Assembly (NCBI RefSeq): GCF_016908115.1
Contig: NZ_JAFBDH010000011.1
Location: 1-36,766 of the forward strand
Source of the DNA: Peptoniphilus gorbachii
GTDB taxonomy: Bacteria > Bacillota > Clostridia > Tissierellales > Peptoniphilaceae
DNA: 36,766 bases
Direction of reading: 5' to 3'
How positions within the stretch are numbered: position 1 is the stretch's first letter; each line of letters begins with the position of its first letter. The notes under the pieces are model-generated. The model was not told where the DNA came from and did no database searches. It saw only the letters and a program-made list of their open reading frames with translations. Below are positions 24,718 to 32,511 of this stretch, piece by piece. Made by a program: the position numbers and the translations under genes.

Positions 24718-26062
24718 AAAAATTAGCAGAAATATAAATTTGACAGAAGGCTCAATTTTAGAAGGAATAATAAAATTTGCAATTCCACTACTTTTAACTA
24801 ACTTTTTGCAACAGCTTTATAATACTGCCGACTTAATGATAGTTGGTAGATTTGCAGGGAAAAATCCCATGGCAGCAGTTGGTGCAACTGGACCAGTTTC
24901 AAACTTGTTAATCGGACTTTTTTTAGGACTAACTACTGGGGCATCTGTAATAATTTCCCTTTATTATGGATCAAATGATAGAGAGGCCTTAAAAAAATCT
25001 GTAGGTTGTTCCTATTTTCTTGGTTTTATGTCTGGACTTGCAATTACAATTTTTGGTTATTTCTCAACGCCTTTTTTCTTAAAAATAATGGATACGCCAC
25101 CAGAAATTCTTCATGACGCAACTATTTATATGAGAGTTTTCTTTATGGGCACTGTTCCAATTTTAATTTACAATATGGGCGCATCTATATTAAGGGCAAC
25201 TGGTGACTCAAAAAGACCTTTTAACTTTTTATGTGTATCAGCCCTTGTAAATATTGTATTTGACTTAATATTAGTTGGCTGGCTGAAGATGTCAGTTTTA
25301 GGTGCAGGCCTTGCAACTCTTGCATCACAAGTTGTATCAGCAATTCTTGTAACTTATTCACTTTTAAAGACTGATGGATCTTATAAACTTAGAAAAGAAG
25401 AGATAAAACTTCACAAATATGAAGCAAAGAGAATTTTTGAAATAGGTATACCTACTGGAGTGCAAACAGCATTATTATCCTTTACAAATGTAATCTTCCA
25501 AGCGAAAATAAATTCCTTTGGACCAGATGCCATAGCAGGTGTTGCAGCTGAAGGAAGAATTGACGGATTTTTATTTATGTCACTTCAAGCTATCGCCCTT
25601 GCTGCCACAACTTTTTCAGGACAAAATTTTGGCGCAAAAAGATATGATAGACTTCGTGAAGGCATTAAGGTTTCACTTTTAATTGTTTTAGGAATTTCAG
25701 CAGTTTTGTCAGTGATTTCAATTGTATTTGCAGAACCACTTATAGCAATTTTTAATCCAGATGAAAAAGTAGTTTCTTATGGTTCAGACTTTTTGAAAAT
25801 AATAAGTCTTGGAATTTGGTCCTTTGGACTATCAGAAACAATTTCTGGTTTTATAAGAGGAAGCGGACACGCCATGGGTCCTATGATAATTTCACTTCTT
25901 ACAATTTGTATTTTAAGGCTTGTAGTAGTTTATTTTGCCATGCCAATATATAATTCAATAAGAGTAATAAGTATAATCTATCCAGTTTCTTATTTAGCAA
26001 ACTTTTTGCTTACTGTAATATATTACAAATTTGGAAAGTGGAGAAAAAATATAGAAATGTAA
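24710..26062 (+). CDS. MATE-family efflux transporter
   Basis: A 450-residue integral membrane protein with about 12 helices and the internal twofold MATE repeat. Signatures include 'IPLLLTNFLQQLYNTADLMI' near 25-44, 'GANGP'-equivalent 'GATGPVSNL' near 63-71, and 'LRATGDSKRPF' near 163-173, with a matching loop 'IRGSGHAMGPM' in the second half. Such transporters export drugs or metabolites using Na+ or H+. It overlaps the epimerase gene at its start by eight bases. Substrate unknown. A strong terminator follows. Confidence 0.94.
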   Translation: MSKKISRNINLTEGSILEGIIKFAIPLLLTNFLQQLYNTADLMIVGRFAGKNPMAAVGATGPVSNLLIGLFLGLTTGASVIISLYYGSNDREALKKSVGCSYFLGFMSGLAITIFGYFSTPFFLKIMDTPPEILHDATIYMRVFFMGTVPILIYNMGASILRATGDSKRPFNFLCVSALVNIVFDLILVGWLKMSVLGAGLATLASQVVSAILVTYSLLKTDGSYKLRKEEIKLHKYEAKRIFEIGIPTGVQTALLSFTNVIFQAKINSFGPDAIAGVAAEGRIDGFLFMSLQAIALAATTFSGQNFGAKRYDRLREGIKVSLLIVLGISAVLSVISIVFAEPLIAIFNPDEKVVSYGSDFLKIISLGIWSFGLSETISGFIRGSGHAMGPMIISLLTICILRLVVVYFAMPIYNSIRVISIIYPVSYLANFLLTVIYYKFGKWRKNIEM

Positions 26063-26067
26063 AACTT

Positions 26068-26089
26068 GGCACCAAAAGGTGCCTTTTTT
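26068..26089 (+). terminator. Terminator of nnrE-MATE operon
   Basis: GGCACC (26068-26073) pairs perfectly with GGTGCC (26078-26083), loop AAAA, followed by six T. Confidence 0.93.
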
Positions 26090-26149
26090 ATTGCAATAAA
26101 GTGAAGATTTATTGTAAACTATAATTAAAATATAAAAAGCAGTGATATT

Positions 26150-27346
26150 ATGAAAAAAAAGAGCATTTTTTTAATAAGTTTTTTAATTGCCCTGATTATT
26201 TTTGGAGTAAATTCCTTTAGACATTATCCAAAAAAAATTGTAGCAGAGATTCTTTACACCGTTGACGACAGAATTTTTGCCTTTGCAGATGACTATTTAG
26301 AAGATTTTGGTCTATCGGAGATTTTTAACCAGATAAAGGCCACAGGCGACTATGGCATAAGATTTAGCAGTGAAAATTATAAGGGCGACAAAGTAAATAT
26401 TATAAATTTTCAAAGTGCGACAAATAAATCAAGATTTTTTAGTGAGAGATTAGAGAAGGACAAAAAAGTTTATAACTTTGGCGAAAAAATTGTAAATAGC
26501 GACGTCTATCTTTATAGAGAAGACTTGGCAAGTTTGCCCCTTTATATTGACAGAAATACAATGGTAAATCTCTCTCGTGATTCCCATGTATTAAGTGATT
26601 TAGGCTACGATAAAAATAACAAACAATTATTTCTTCCACCAGTTTCCTTTTCTGAGAAAAATTCTGAACTAAAAAAATATGTGAAAAAAGAATGGACTGG
26701 AATAATTAGAAAAACCCATGTAAAAAACATTTCAAAAAATAAATTTGAAATTAAAGTAAAATCAAAAGATTTAAAAAGACTTATGGACAAAACTTTAGAA
26801 TTTTATGAAAATGAAAATTATTTTCCCTATACTTATGTAAGTCAGCTTTTGAAAAAGGAATTTGCCAATATTTCACAAGATTTAAACAAAAGAAATGAAA
26901 TAGTTTTTTATATGGAAACTGATGATGACAAAAATCTTTTAAAATTGCAGTCTGATGACAAAAAATACAGCCTAAAAATAAAAAAGGTTTTTGAACTAAA
27001 AGTTCCCCACAGACATATTTATATTGAGCATGAAGAAAATAAAAATCTAAAGACAATTAAGGGAAAAATTAATGATAGAGACTTTAGGATGAGCTATTAT
27101 CCAAAAAATAAGTATTTAGTCTATCACGATGAATTAACTCACATAAATGCAAGATTTTATAATTTAATAAAGTCCAAAAAATTTAAAGTAATTGCAGATA
27201 TTGAGGGCAGCGCCATAAAAAAAGTAAACTTTAATTTTTACACAGAGCCAAAAAAAATAGAAAAAGAAAAAAATTATATAGAAATTTTAAAATTAAGTGA
27301 AGAAGATTGGAAGAAATTAATAAAAGGAGAAGAAAATGAAAGATGA
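26150..27346 (+). CDS. Membrane-anchored extracytoplasmic protein of unknown function
   Basis: A 398-residue protein with one N-terminal hydrophobic helix (about 5-21) after three lysines, so it is a signal anchor or exported protein. The rest is mixed alpha/beta, lysine-rich and without a recognisable domain; segments such as 'GIRFSSENYKGDKVNIINFQ' and a C-terminal 'EEDWKKLIKG' are visible. Length and composition give no family. The ribosome-binding site is weak (AGTGAT). It overlaps the ClC antiporter gene by 11 bases, so the two are coupled. It may be an accessory to the transporter, but that is inference from position alone. Confidence 0.75.
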   Translation: MKKKSIFLISFLIALIIFGVNSFRHYPKKIVAEILYTVDDRIFAFADDYLEDFGLSEIFNQIKATGDYGIRFSSENYKGDKVNIINFQSATNKSRFFSERLEKDKKVYNFGEKIVNSDVYLYREDLASLPLYIDRNTMVNLSRDSHVLSDLGYDKNNKQLFLPPVSFSEKNSELKKYVKKEWTGIIRKTHVKNISKNKFEIKVKSKDLKRLMDKTLEFYENENYFPYTYVSQLLKKEFANISQDLNKRNEIVFYMETDDDKNLLKLQSDDKKYSLKIKKVFELKVPHRHIYIEHEENKNLKTIKGKINDRDFRMSYYPKNKYLVYHDELTHINARFYNLIKSKKFKVIADIEGSAIKKVNFNFYTEPKKIEKEKNYIEILKLSEEDWKKLIKGEENER

Positions 27347-28862
27347 TTTTAACAATAAGGAGAAATTAATTTTTAGAATTTTAATTGACTCCTTAATTGT
27401 AGGGGCCTTTGCAGGACTTTTTTCAGTATTATATAGATTTGTAATTATGAAAATGGATTTTTACAGAAAATTCTTATACAGAGATTTTAATATAAAATCA
27501 CTTGTGATTTTAATTATCCTTGCATCTCTAGTATCTTTTATAATTTATTGGCTCTTAAAATGGGCGCCTCTATCAGGTGGAAGTGGAATACCACAAATTC
27601 GTGGAGAAATCCTTGGCAAATTTAAAATGGATGAAATTCCAACTCTTGTATCAAAAATCCTAGGTGGAGGACTTGGAAATCTCATGGGATTTTCTTTAGG
27701 AAGAGAAGGTCCATCAATACAAATGGGTGGTGCAGCAGCAAAATTTATAGGAAAGGCAATAAAAAGGCCTCCCGATGAATTAAAATACATGATAACAGCA
27801 GGCGCAGCAGCAGGACTTGCCGCAGCCTTTAACGCGCCAATGGCAGGTTGCATCTTTGCCATAGAAGAACTTCACAAAACCTATTCAAAATTTGTTCTCT
27901 TGCCAGCACTTATAGCATCAATTACAGCAAATTACCTATCTTTTGTAATAATGGGATCAGAAACATCTTTTTCCTTCTTTGCAACAAAATCACTTCCCAT
28001 GACTTTAATTTGGGTGGCAATATTAATTGGAATCTTAACAGGTTTAATTGGTGGACTATATAACTTCCTCATTACAAAATTTCAAGATTTATTCAAAAAA
28101 ATAAATTCACAAATTTTAAAATACGCACTATTAATGGGCGTGACAATTTTAATTGGATTTATGTTTTTTGAAGGAACTGGAGGAGGACATGGACTTCTTG
28201 AAAAAATGGCAAAGGAACATTTTGCAGTTAAATACATTTGTGCAATCCTTATTATTAAATTATTTTACACAACATTTTGCTATGGATCAGGAGTTCAAGG
28301 TGGAATATTTTTGCCAGTCTTAGTAATAGGAGGATCTTGCGGAGCTCTTATTTTTGCCCTTTTAGAAAATAAATTTGACTTAGATCCTTATTATGTCAAC
28401 TTTATAATTCTTGGCATGAGTGGAATCCTTGCATCAGTAGTGAGAAGTCCCATACTTTCAGTAATATTAGTATCAGAAATGACAAAGACTTTTGAGCATT
28501 TAATAGCACTTTCCATAGTAGTAATTGTGTCATATTATGTAGCAGAATTATTAAAAGTTGCCCCAATTTACGATACACTTTTTGAAAGACAATTAAGGGA
28601 TAAAAATTTATTAAGTCCAAAGGAAAGAGAACTTGGCGACTACTCGATTTTTGAATACACAATAACTGACGACTTAAAAATAATAGGAAAGAGCCTTAAA
28701 GAAATAAATTTCCCAAGACATTTAATAGTAATGTCAATAGAAAGAGAAGGTACTGAAATAGTGCCAACAGCAGATGATAAAATTCTTTTAGGCGATAAAA
28801 TCACAGTCCTAATAAGGGCAGAAGACGCCCTAGAAATAGACAGATTTTTAAAAAATGAATAA
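27336..28862 (+). CDS. clcA: ClC-type chloride/proton antiporter with C-terminal TrkA-C domain
   Basis: A 508-residue membrane protein. ClC signatures: 'GSGIPQ' at 82-87 and 'GREGPS' at 122-127 with the gating Glu124, and 'AIEELH' at 175-180 whose Glu178 matches the internal proton glutamate of antiporters. A third conserved region 'GSGVQGGIFLPVLVIG' lies near 310-325. These mark a Cl-/H+ exchanger rather than a channel. Residues about 425-505 form an RCK_C/TrkA-C domain, a regulatory nucleotide- or ligand-binding module seen in some prokaryotic ClC proteins. It starts with AGGAGAAGAA and overlaps the preceding unknown gene. Confidence 0.95.
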   Translation: MKDDFNNKEKLIFRILIDSLIVGAFAGLFSVLYRFVIMKMDFYRKFLYRDFNIKSLVILIILASLVSFIIYWLLKWAPLSGGSGIPQIRGEILGKFKMDEIPTLVSKILGGGLGNLMGFSLGREGPSIQMGGAAAKFIGKAIKRPPDELKYMITAGAAAGLAAAFNAPMAGCIFAIEELHKTYSKFVLLPALIASITANYLSFVIMGSETSFSFFATKSLPMTLIWVAILIGILTGLIGGLYNFLITKFQDLFKKINSQILKYALLMGVTILIGFMFFEGTGGGHGLLEKMAKEHFAVKYICAILIIKLFYTTFCYGSGVQGGIFLPVLVIGGSCGALIFALLENKFDLDPYYVNFIILGMSGILASVVRSPILSVILVSEMTKTFEHLIALSIVVIVSYYVAELLKVAPIYDTLFERQLRDKNLLSPKERELGDYSIFEYTITDDLKIIGKSLKEINFPRHLIVMSIEREGTEIVPTADDKILLGDKITVLIRAEDALEIDRFLKNE

Positions 28863-28872
28863 ATTTTATGTC

Positions 28873-28899
28873 AGGGCTTAGGCTCTGGTATTTTTTTAT
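28873..28899 (+). terminator. Terminator of ClC gene
   Basis: CAGGGC (28873-28878) pairs with GCTCTG (28883-28888, one G-T pair), loop of four bases, followed by TATTTTTTTA. Confidence 0.75.
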
Positions 28900-28924
28900 G
28901 ATTCTTATATTTTTTCAAAATAAA

Positions 28925-28952
28925 AAGTGCAAGATTTTATTTTCTTGCACTT
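28925..28952 (-). terminator. Terminator of ArsC/Spx-like gene
   Basis: AAGTGCAAGA (28925-28934) pairs perfectly with TCTTGCACTT (28943-28952). The A run on its left gives a T tail on the minus strand. It ends transcription about 58 bases after the stop codon of the minus-strand gene. Confidence 0.85.
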
Positions 28953-29009
28953 CTTTCATTGTAAATTTTTCTTTAAATTATTTTTGAAATAATTTATATT
29001 CAAATTAAT

Positions 29010-29360
29010 TTACAGACTTTCTAAATATTTTTTTACTTGGGGACCTACATAGGCTCTATCTTTTGTCAAAAGGATTGGTCTTTTTACTAGCATGCCGTCA
29101 CTTGATAAAAGATCATAAATTTCTTCTTCTGTCATGTCTTTTTTCTTGTCCTTTAGTCCAAGCTCTCTATATCTTATGCCAGATGTGTTAAAGAGTTTAA
29201 AGATGTCAATTTCTGCCAAGTCTTTAATTTTTTTAAGTTCTTCGACAGAGAGAAGGTCCTTGTCGATTTCTCTGTAATCGTAAGAAATATTTTTTTCTTC
29301 TAATAATTTTTCTATATTTTTGCAAGTGCTACATTTTTTGTAGCCGATTAATGTGTTCAT
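29010..29360 (-). CDS. ArsC/Spx-family thioredoxin-fold protein
   Basis: A 116-residue protein. Near the N-terminus 'GYKKCSTCK' gives a CxxC pair at residues 10 and 13. 'NISYDYREID' follows, then 'FNTSGIRYRELGLKDK' near 57-72 and 'MLVKRPILLTKDRAYVG' near 90-106. These are the features of the YffB/YusI branch of the ArsC/Spx family. They are usually annotated as arsenate reductase family proteins, but no ars genes are nearby, so arsenate reduction is doubtful. The start ATG 29360 has a TTAAAGGAGG site. Transcribed alone. Confidence 0.93.
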   Translation of the reverse strand: MNTLIGYKKCSTCKNIEKLLEEKNISYDYREIDKDLLSVEELKKIKDLAEIDIFKLFNTSGIRYRELGLKDKKKDMTEEEIYDLLSSDGMLVKRPILLTKDRAYVGPQVKKYLESL

Positions 29361-29435
29361 TTTTAGCCTCCTTTAAGTAAATTAATTATACTACAAAAAA
29401 TAATAAAAAATTTTTAAAAATTTTTATAAAAAGTG

Positions 29436-29463
29436 TTTACATTTTAATTTAGTGTGGTATAAT
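29436..29463 (+). promoter_or_regulatory. Strong promoter of unassigned transcript
   Basis: TTTACA (29436-29441), 16 bases, then TGG-TATAAT with the -10 box at 29458-29463. The predicted start falls near 29470, exactly where the hairpin 29471-29526 begins. Confidence 0.65.
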
Positions 29464-29469
29464 ATTAAT

Positions 29470-29896
29470 ACCAAATAAGATTAACATAATAAAGTAAAAA
29501 GAATTATTGTGAAGTTACTTATTTGGAGAAACATGACAATTCCATCCAAGATCAGTAAAAATGTTTTTGATTTTTATTAATTTTACAAGTTTTGACTTAA
29601 AATGCCAAACTTTTATATAAATCGAATAGTTTTTAATGGACGAAAAATAACTTTAAATAGTATAACTTTTAAAATAAGTGATGGTAAATAGTTTGTTTGA
29701 AATTACTCTTAGTTTTTATATAAGATGGTACGCAGACTTAGAGTTGGGACTGCGAGAAATATCAATTTTATATAGGCCTTTGGTAAAATAAGAATAAAGG
29801 TGATAGTAGTGATTGAACCAAAAAATTTAAGTTGGATGGAATTGGATATTTAAAAAGAATGTCGTTTATTTAGAAAATAAAGGCATTCTTTTTTTG
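29470..29896 (+). ncRNA. Candidate unassigned RNA with three micro reading frames
   Basis: A unit of about 430 bases, from a strong promoter to a strong terminator. The 5' end can fold: CCAAATAAG (29471-29479) pairs perfectly with CTTATTTGG (29518-29526), and the interior continues pairing. The right arm includes the GGAG site of a 15-codon frame (29533-29580, MTIPSKISKNVFDFY). A possible second promoter lies at 29592-29621 (TTGACT, 18 bases, TATAAA). Then come a 36-codon frame (29681-29791, starting MVNSLFEITLSFY) and a 14-codon GTG frame with a good AAAGGTGAT site (29809-29853, VIEPKNLSWMELDI) that runs straight into the terminator. No known RNA family is recognised. It may be a regulatory RNA, a peptide-coding transcript or a gene remnant. 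Confidence 0.4.
29853..29896 (+). terminator. Strong terminator of unassigned transcript
   Basis: AAAAGAATG (29853-29861) pairs with CATTCTTTT (29884-29892); after a small internal loop TTTATT (29865-29870) pairs with AATAAA (29876-29881). Further T residues follow. Confidence 0.85.
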
Positions 29897-30045
29897 TGTA
29901 TTTTATTTTAAAATTCTAACTTAAATAAATTTTTAGAATAAAATTTTTGCCATGAAAATAAATTCATAAATTTTTCCTGATAAATTATAGAAAGATTTTT
30001 ACTACATAAAAAATTTTCACCCTAAAATTTTAAATCCCTTGCAAT

Positions 30046-30098
30046 AAAAAACTGACCTCCTTAAGTTGGTTTGTTAGTCCAACTTTTGGGGGTCAGTT
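30046..30098 (-). terminator. Compound hairpin terminator after fprA, resembles paired IS3 ends
   Basis: An outer 11-pair stem (AACTGACCTCC at 30050-30060 with GGGGGTCAGTT at 30088-30098, one G-T pair) encloses an inner 7-pair stem (AAGTTGG at 30063-30069 with CCAACTT at 30079-30085). The A run at 30046-30051 gives T residues on the minus strand, 25 bases after the fprA stop. The two halves, TGACCTCCTTAAGTTGG and (minus strand) TGACCCCCAAAAGTTGG, match at 14 of 17 positions and look like IS3-family terminal repeats facing each other. Confidence 0.75.
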
Positions 30099-30123
30099 CA
30101 AATTCGTGACGATTAATTTTTTA

Positions 30124-31329
30124 TTATTTATTTAATATTTTTGCAGCCATCTCTTTTCCAAAGTCAATTAATTTTTTGATTTCTTCTTCTGTTGCTGCAC
30201 CTTGGATTTCAAGTTGTGTGTCTAGGACATCGTACTTGCCATCTTCCATGTATTTCTTTAGAGTTTTTAAAGCTCCACCAGACCAGGAGAAGGATCCAAA
30301 AATTCCCCAATAATTATTTTTCATTCTTTGGTGAGAAACTTCTGTCATTAAATAATCCATTGGTGGGAATAAATTGTTGTCGTAAGAACATGATCCTATG
30401 ATTACGCCCTTGTATCTCCAGATATCAGATAAAAGATAGGAGTTAGATGTCTTTGTGATGTCTCTTATTTTTATATTTTTAAGTCCGCCTTCAGAAAGAC
30501 CTCTTGCCACAGCTTCTGCCATCATTTCTGTATTTCCATACATTGAACCGTAGATAACAACGCAGCCGTCAATAGTTTCTTGTTTAGCAAGAGAAGTGTA
30601 GATGTCAATTATTTTCTTAGGATCTTCTCTCCAAATAGGTCCGTGATCTGGGCAAATTAACTGTATGTCAAGATCAGCTAACTTATTTAAAGCTTTAAGG
30701 GCTTGTGTAGCATATTTTCCAACAATATTAATAAAATATCTTGTTGTTTCTTCGTGGTAGTGAGCGTCATATTCTATTTGATCGTCAAAAATTCCACCAT
30801 TAAGAGTTCCAAAACCACCAAAAATATCTTGTGAGAAAAGTGTCTTTGTAGTTTCTTCATAGGCTACCATAGATTCAGGCCAGTGAACCATTGGAGTCAT
30901 GTAAAAAGTATATTTTTTATCTCCAAGTTCTAGTGTCTCGCCATCTTTAACTTCTATGATGTTGTCTGTAATTTCATAGAAATTATTTAACATGGCAACG
31001 GCTTTTTTATTTGTAACAAGTTTTGCATCTGGATAAATTTCCAAAATTGATTTAATTGAAGAAGTGTGATCTGGTTCCATGTGATTAATCATAATGTAGT
31101 CAATTTTTTCGCCTTCGCCTACAATTTCATTTATTTTTTCCACATAAGAATCAATTGTGTTCACTCTTACTAAGTCGAAAAGTACATTTTTTTCGCCCTT
31201 AACTAGAAAAGAGTTGTAGGCAACTCCTTTTGGTAGGGGCCACATTCCTTCAAATAGTTCAGTTTTCCTATCATTTGTGCCTATATAATAAATGTCTTTT
31301 TTAATAGGCACTGACAATAAATTTTCCAT
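30124..31329 (-). CDS. fprA: FprA-family A-type flavoprotein (flavodiiron oxygen/NO reductase)
   Basis: I choose ATG 31329 ('MENLLSVPIKKD') because AAGGAGG lies just upstream; 16 further in-frame codons have no site. About 401 residues. The metallo-beta-lactamase half (1-245) carries a full diiron ligand set: His83, Glu85, Asp87 and His88 (motif HMEPDH), His149, Asp168 and His229. The C-terminal half (about 252-400) is a flavodoxin domain with the FMN loop 'GSMYGNTEMMAEAV' near 257-270. It reduces O2 to water (or NO to N2O) to protect an anaerobe, usually with electrons from rubredoxin. No rubredoxin gene is adjacent. The gene is monocistronic. Confidence 0.96.
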   Translation of the reverse strand: MENLLSVPIKKDIYYIGTNDRKTELFEGMWPLPKGVAYNSFLVKGEKNVLFDLVRVNTIDSYVEKINEIVGEGEKIDYIMINHMEPDHTSSIKSILEIYPDAKLVTNKKAVAMLNNFYEITDNIIEVKDGETLELGDKKYTFYMTPMVHWPESMVAYEETTKTLFSQDIFGGFGTLNGGIFDDQIEYDAHYHEETTRYFINIVGKYATQALKALNKLADLDIQLICPDHGPIWREDPKKIIDIYTSLAKQETIDGCVVIYGSMYGNTEMMAEAVARGLSEGGLKNIKIRDITKTSNSYLLSDIWRYKGVIIGSCSYDNNLFPPMDYLMTEVSHQRMKNNYWGIFGSFSWSGGALKTLKKYMEDGKYDVLDTQLEIQGAATEEEIKKLIDFGKEMAAKILNK

Positions 31330-31423
31330 AAAATCCTCCTTATTTTTTAAATTTTTTATTTTGACAAATTTTTTCACAAGCCTTTAAGTTTTTTATTTAA
31401 AAAATTATAACTTATAAAAATTC

Positions 31424-32242
31424 TCAATAAAATTCTAAAAAGTCGTGTCTTTCGCCCTTTTCTTTAAATCCTAAGATTTGTTCCATATTTACATTTTCAG
31501 TTGCACGAAGAATATTTATGTCTACATTTTTGTTTTCTTTTTTTAATTCTTCGATTAAGTCCTTTATAAAAAATCTCTTGTTGCCAGATTTTTTTTGCGT
31601 AACAGTGCAGGCACAGTCAAGAGCAGATAGTCCAGTTGACTTCATAAAGCGAATAATAGCTTCTTCTCGAACTAGATACATGGGTCTAATTAGTTCAAGA
31701 CCCTCAAAATTTTGTGATTTTAATTTTGGCATCATAGTTTTAAAGTCGCCAGCATAAATTATATTTAAAAGTACAGTCTGAATGACATCGTCAAAGTGAT
31801 GACCTAGAGCAAGCTTATTGCAGCCAAGTTCTTTAGCTCTATTGTATAAATTTCCACGGCGCATTCTTGCACACATATAACAAGTCGAGCCATTCACTGA
31901 CATTTTTTCTGCAACGGAAAAAACATCAGAGTCATGAATTTTTACAGGTATGCCAAGCCTTTCGCAGTTAAATTCAAGCCTCTCTCTATTTTCAGGAAGA
32001 TATCCTGGATCCATTGCAATAAATTCTAGGTCAAAGGGGACTTTGTTGTGTCTTTTTAATTCTTGTAATAATTTTGCAAGAGTAAGGGAGTCCTTGCCAC
32101 CAGAAATTGCAACGGCAATTTTATCTCCTGGACTAATTAATTCATATTTATTTACGCCTTGCACAAATTTTTTATAAATATCACGTCTATAAGTTTTTAT
32201 AAGGGACCTTTCTATGTCCACAGTGCTTTTTATTGTTTCCAA
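31424..32242 (-). CDS. ttcA: TtcA-like tRNA 2-thiolation protein
   Basis: A 272-residue cytoplasmic enzyme of the PP-loop ATPase group. The PP-loop 'AISGGKDSLTLAKLL' lies at about 45-59. 'CYMCARMRRG' near 120-129 supplies a CxxC cysteine pair, and 'LGHHFDDVIQTVLLN' near 144-158 and 'DCACTVTQKKSGNKR' near 208-222 are TtcA-family patterns. TtcA puts sulfur on cytidine 32 of tRNA using a [4Fe-4S] cluster. The likely start is TTG 32242, with GGTGA upstream; no ATG is better placed, and a later start would cut into the N-terminal helix. In Firmicutes close paralogues have other thiolation targets, so the specific substrate is uncertain. Confidence 0.88.
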   Translation of the reverse strand: METIKSTVDIERSLIKTYRRDIYKKFVQGVNKYELISPGDKIAVAISGGKDSLTLAKLLQELKRHNKVPFDLEFIAMDPGYLPENRERLEFNCERLGIPVKIHDSDVFSVAEKMSVNGSTCYMCARMRRGNLYNRAKELGCNKLALGHHFDDVIQTVLLNIIYAGDFKTMMPKLKSQNFEGLELIRPMYLVREEAIIRFMKSTGLSALDCACTVTQKKSGNKRFFIKDLIEELKKENKNVDINILRATENVNMEQILGFKEKGERHDFLEFY

Positions 32243-32447
32243 AAAAATTTCACCTATACCAATCTAATTTCATTATAACACAGTTATTTTCTATTTTTAA
32301 GCAAATAGAATTTGTAAAGAGCTTAAAAATTTTTATAAGCTCAAAACTACTGCTTAAAGATTATAACACAATGAATTTTCATGTAAAATCAAATATAAGC
32401 CATAAAATCGCATAGCCATATAATTATCAAAAAGGATCTCAATGTGA

Positions 32448-32490
32448 TATAATCTATGTAATTAATTTAAGGGGCTCTACTTATGTAGAG
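32448..32490 (+). promoter_or_regulatory. Promoter and leader hairpin of pncB operon
   Basis: TGA-TATAAT with the -10 box at 32448-32453 is a strong extended -10 promoter; no good -35 box is visible. In the leader, CTCTAC (32475-32480) pairs with GTAGAG (32485-32490) around TTAT. The hairpin has no T run, so it is a leader stem rather than a terminator. The ATG lies 21 bases after it. Confidence 0.5.
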
Positions 32491-32511
32491 AGAAGAAAAG
32501 GAAGTATTAAA

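Larger units (their letters stand above)
29361..30123. other. 763-base region without a standard gene, with its own promoter and terminators
   Basis: No normal-length gene lies here. On the plus strand, a strong promoter (29436-29463) and a strong terminator (29853-29896) bound a 430-base unit described in a separate entry. After the unit, 29897-30045 is AT-rich and featureless. At 30046-30098 lies the compound hairpin that ends the minus-strand fprA gene. Confidence 0.6.

Noticed and set aside
27545-27862. A 105-codon minus-strand frame opposite clcA
   Set aside because: Its Pro/Ala-rich composition mirrors the Gly-rich ClC motifs on the other strand; no start site.
29700-29800. A T-box-like ATGGTACGCAG sequence in the unassigned transcript
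   Set aside because: The TGGNACCGCG core is incomplete, the partner strand does not pair as an antiterminator, and no aminoacyl-tRNA synthetase or amino-acid gene follows in that direction.
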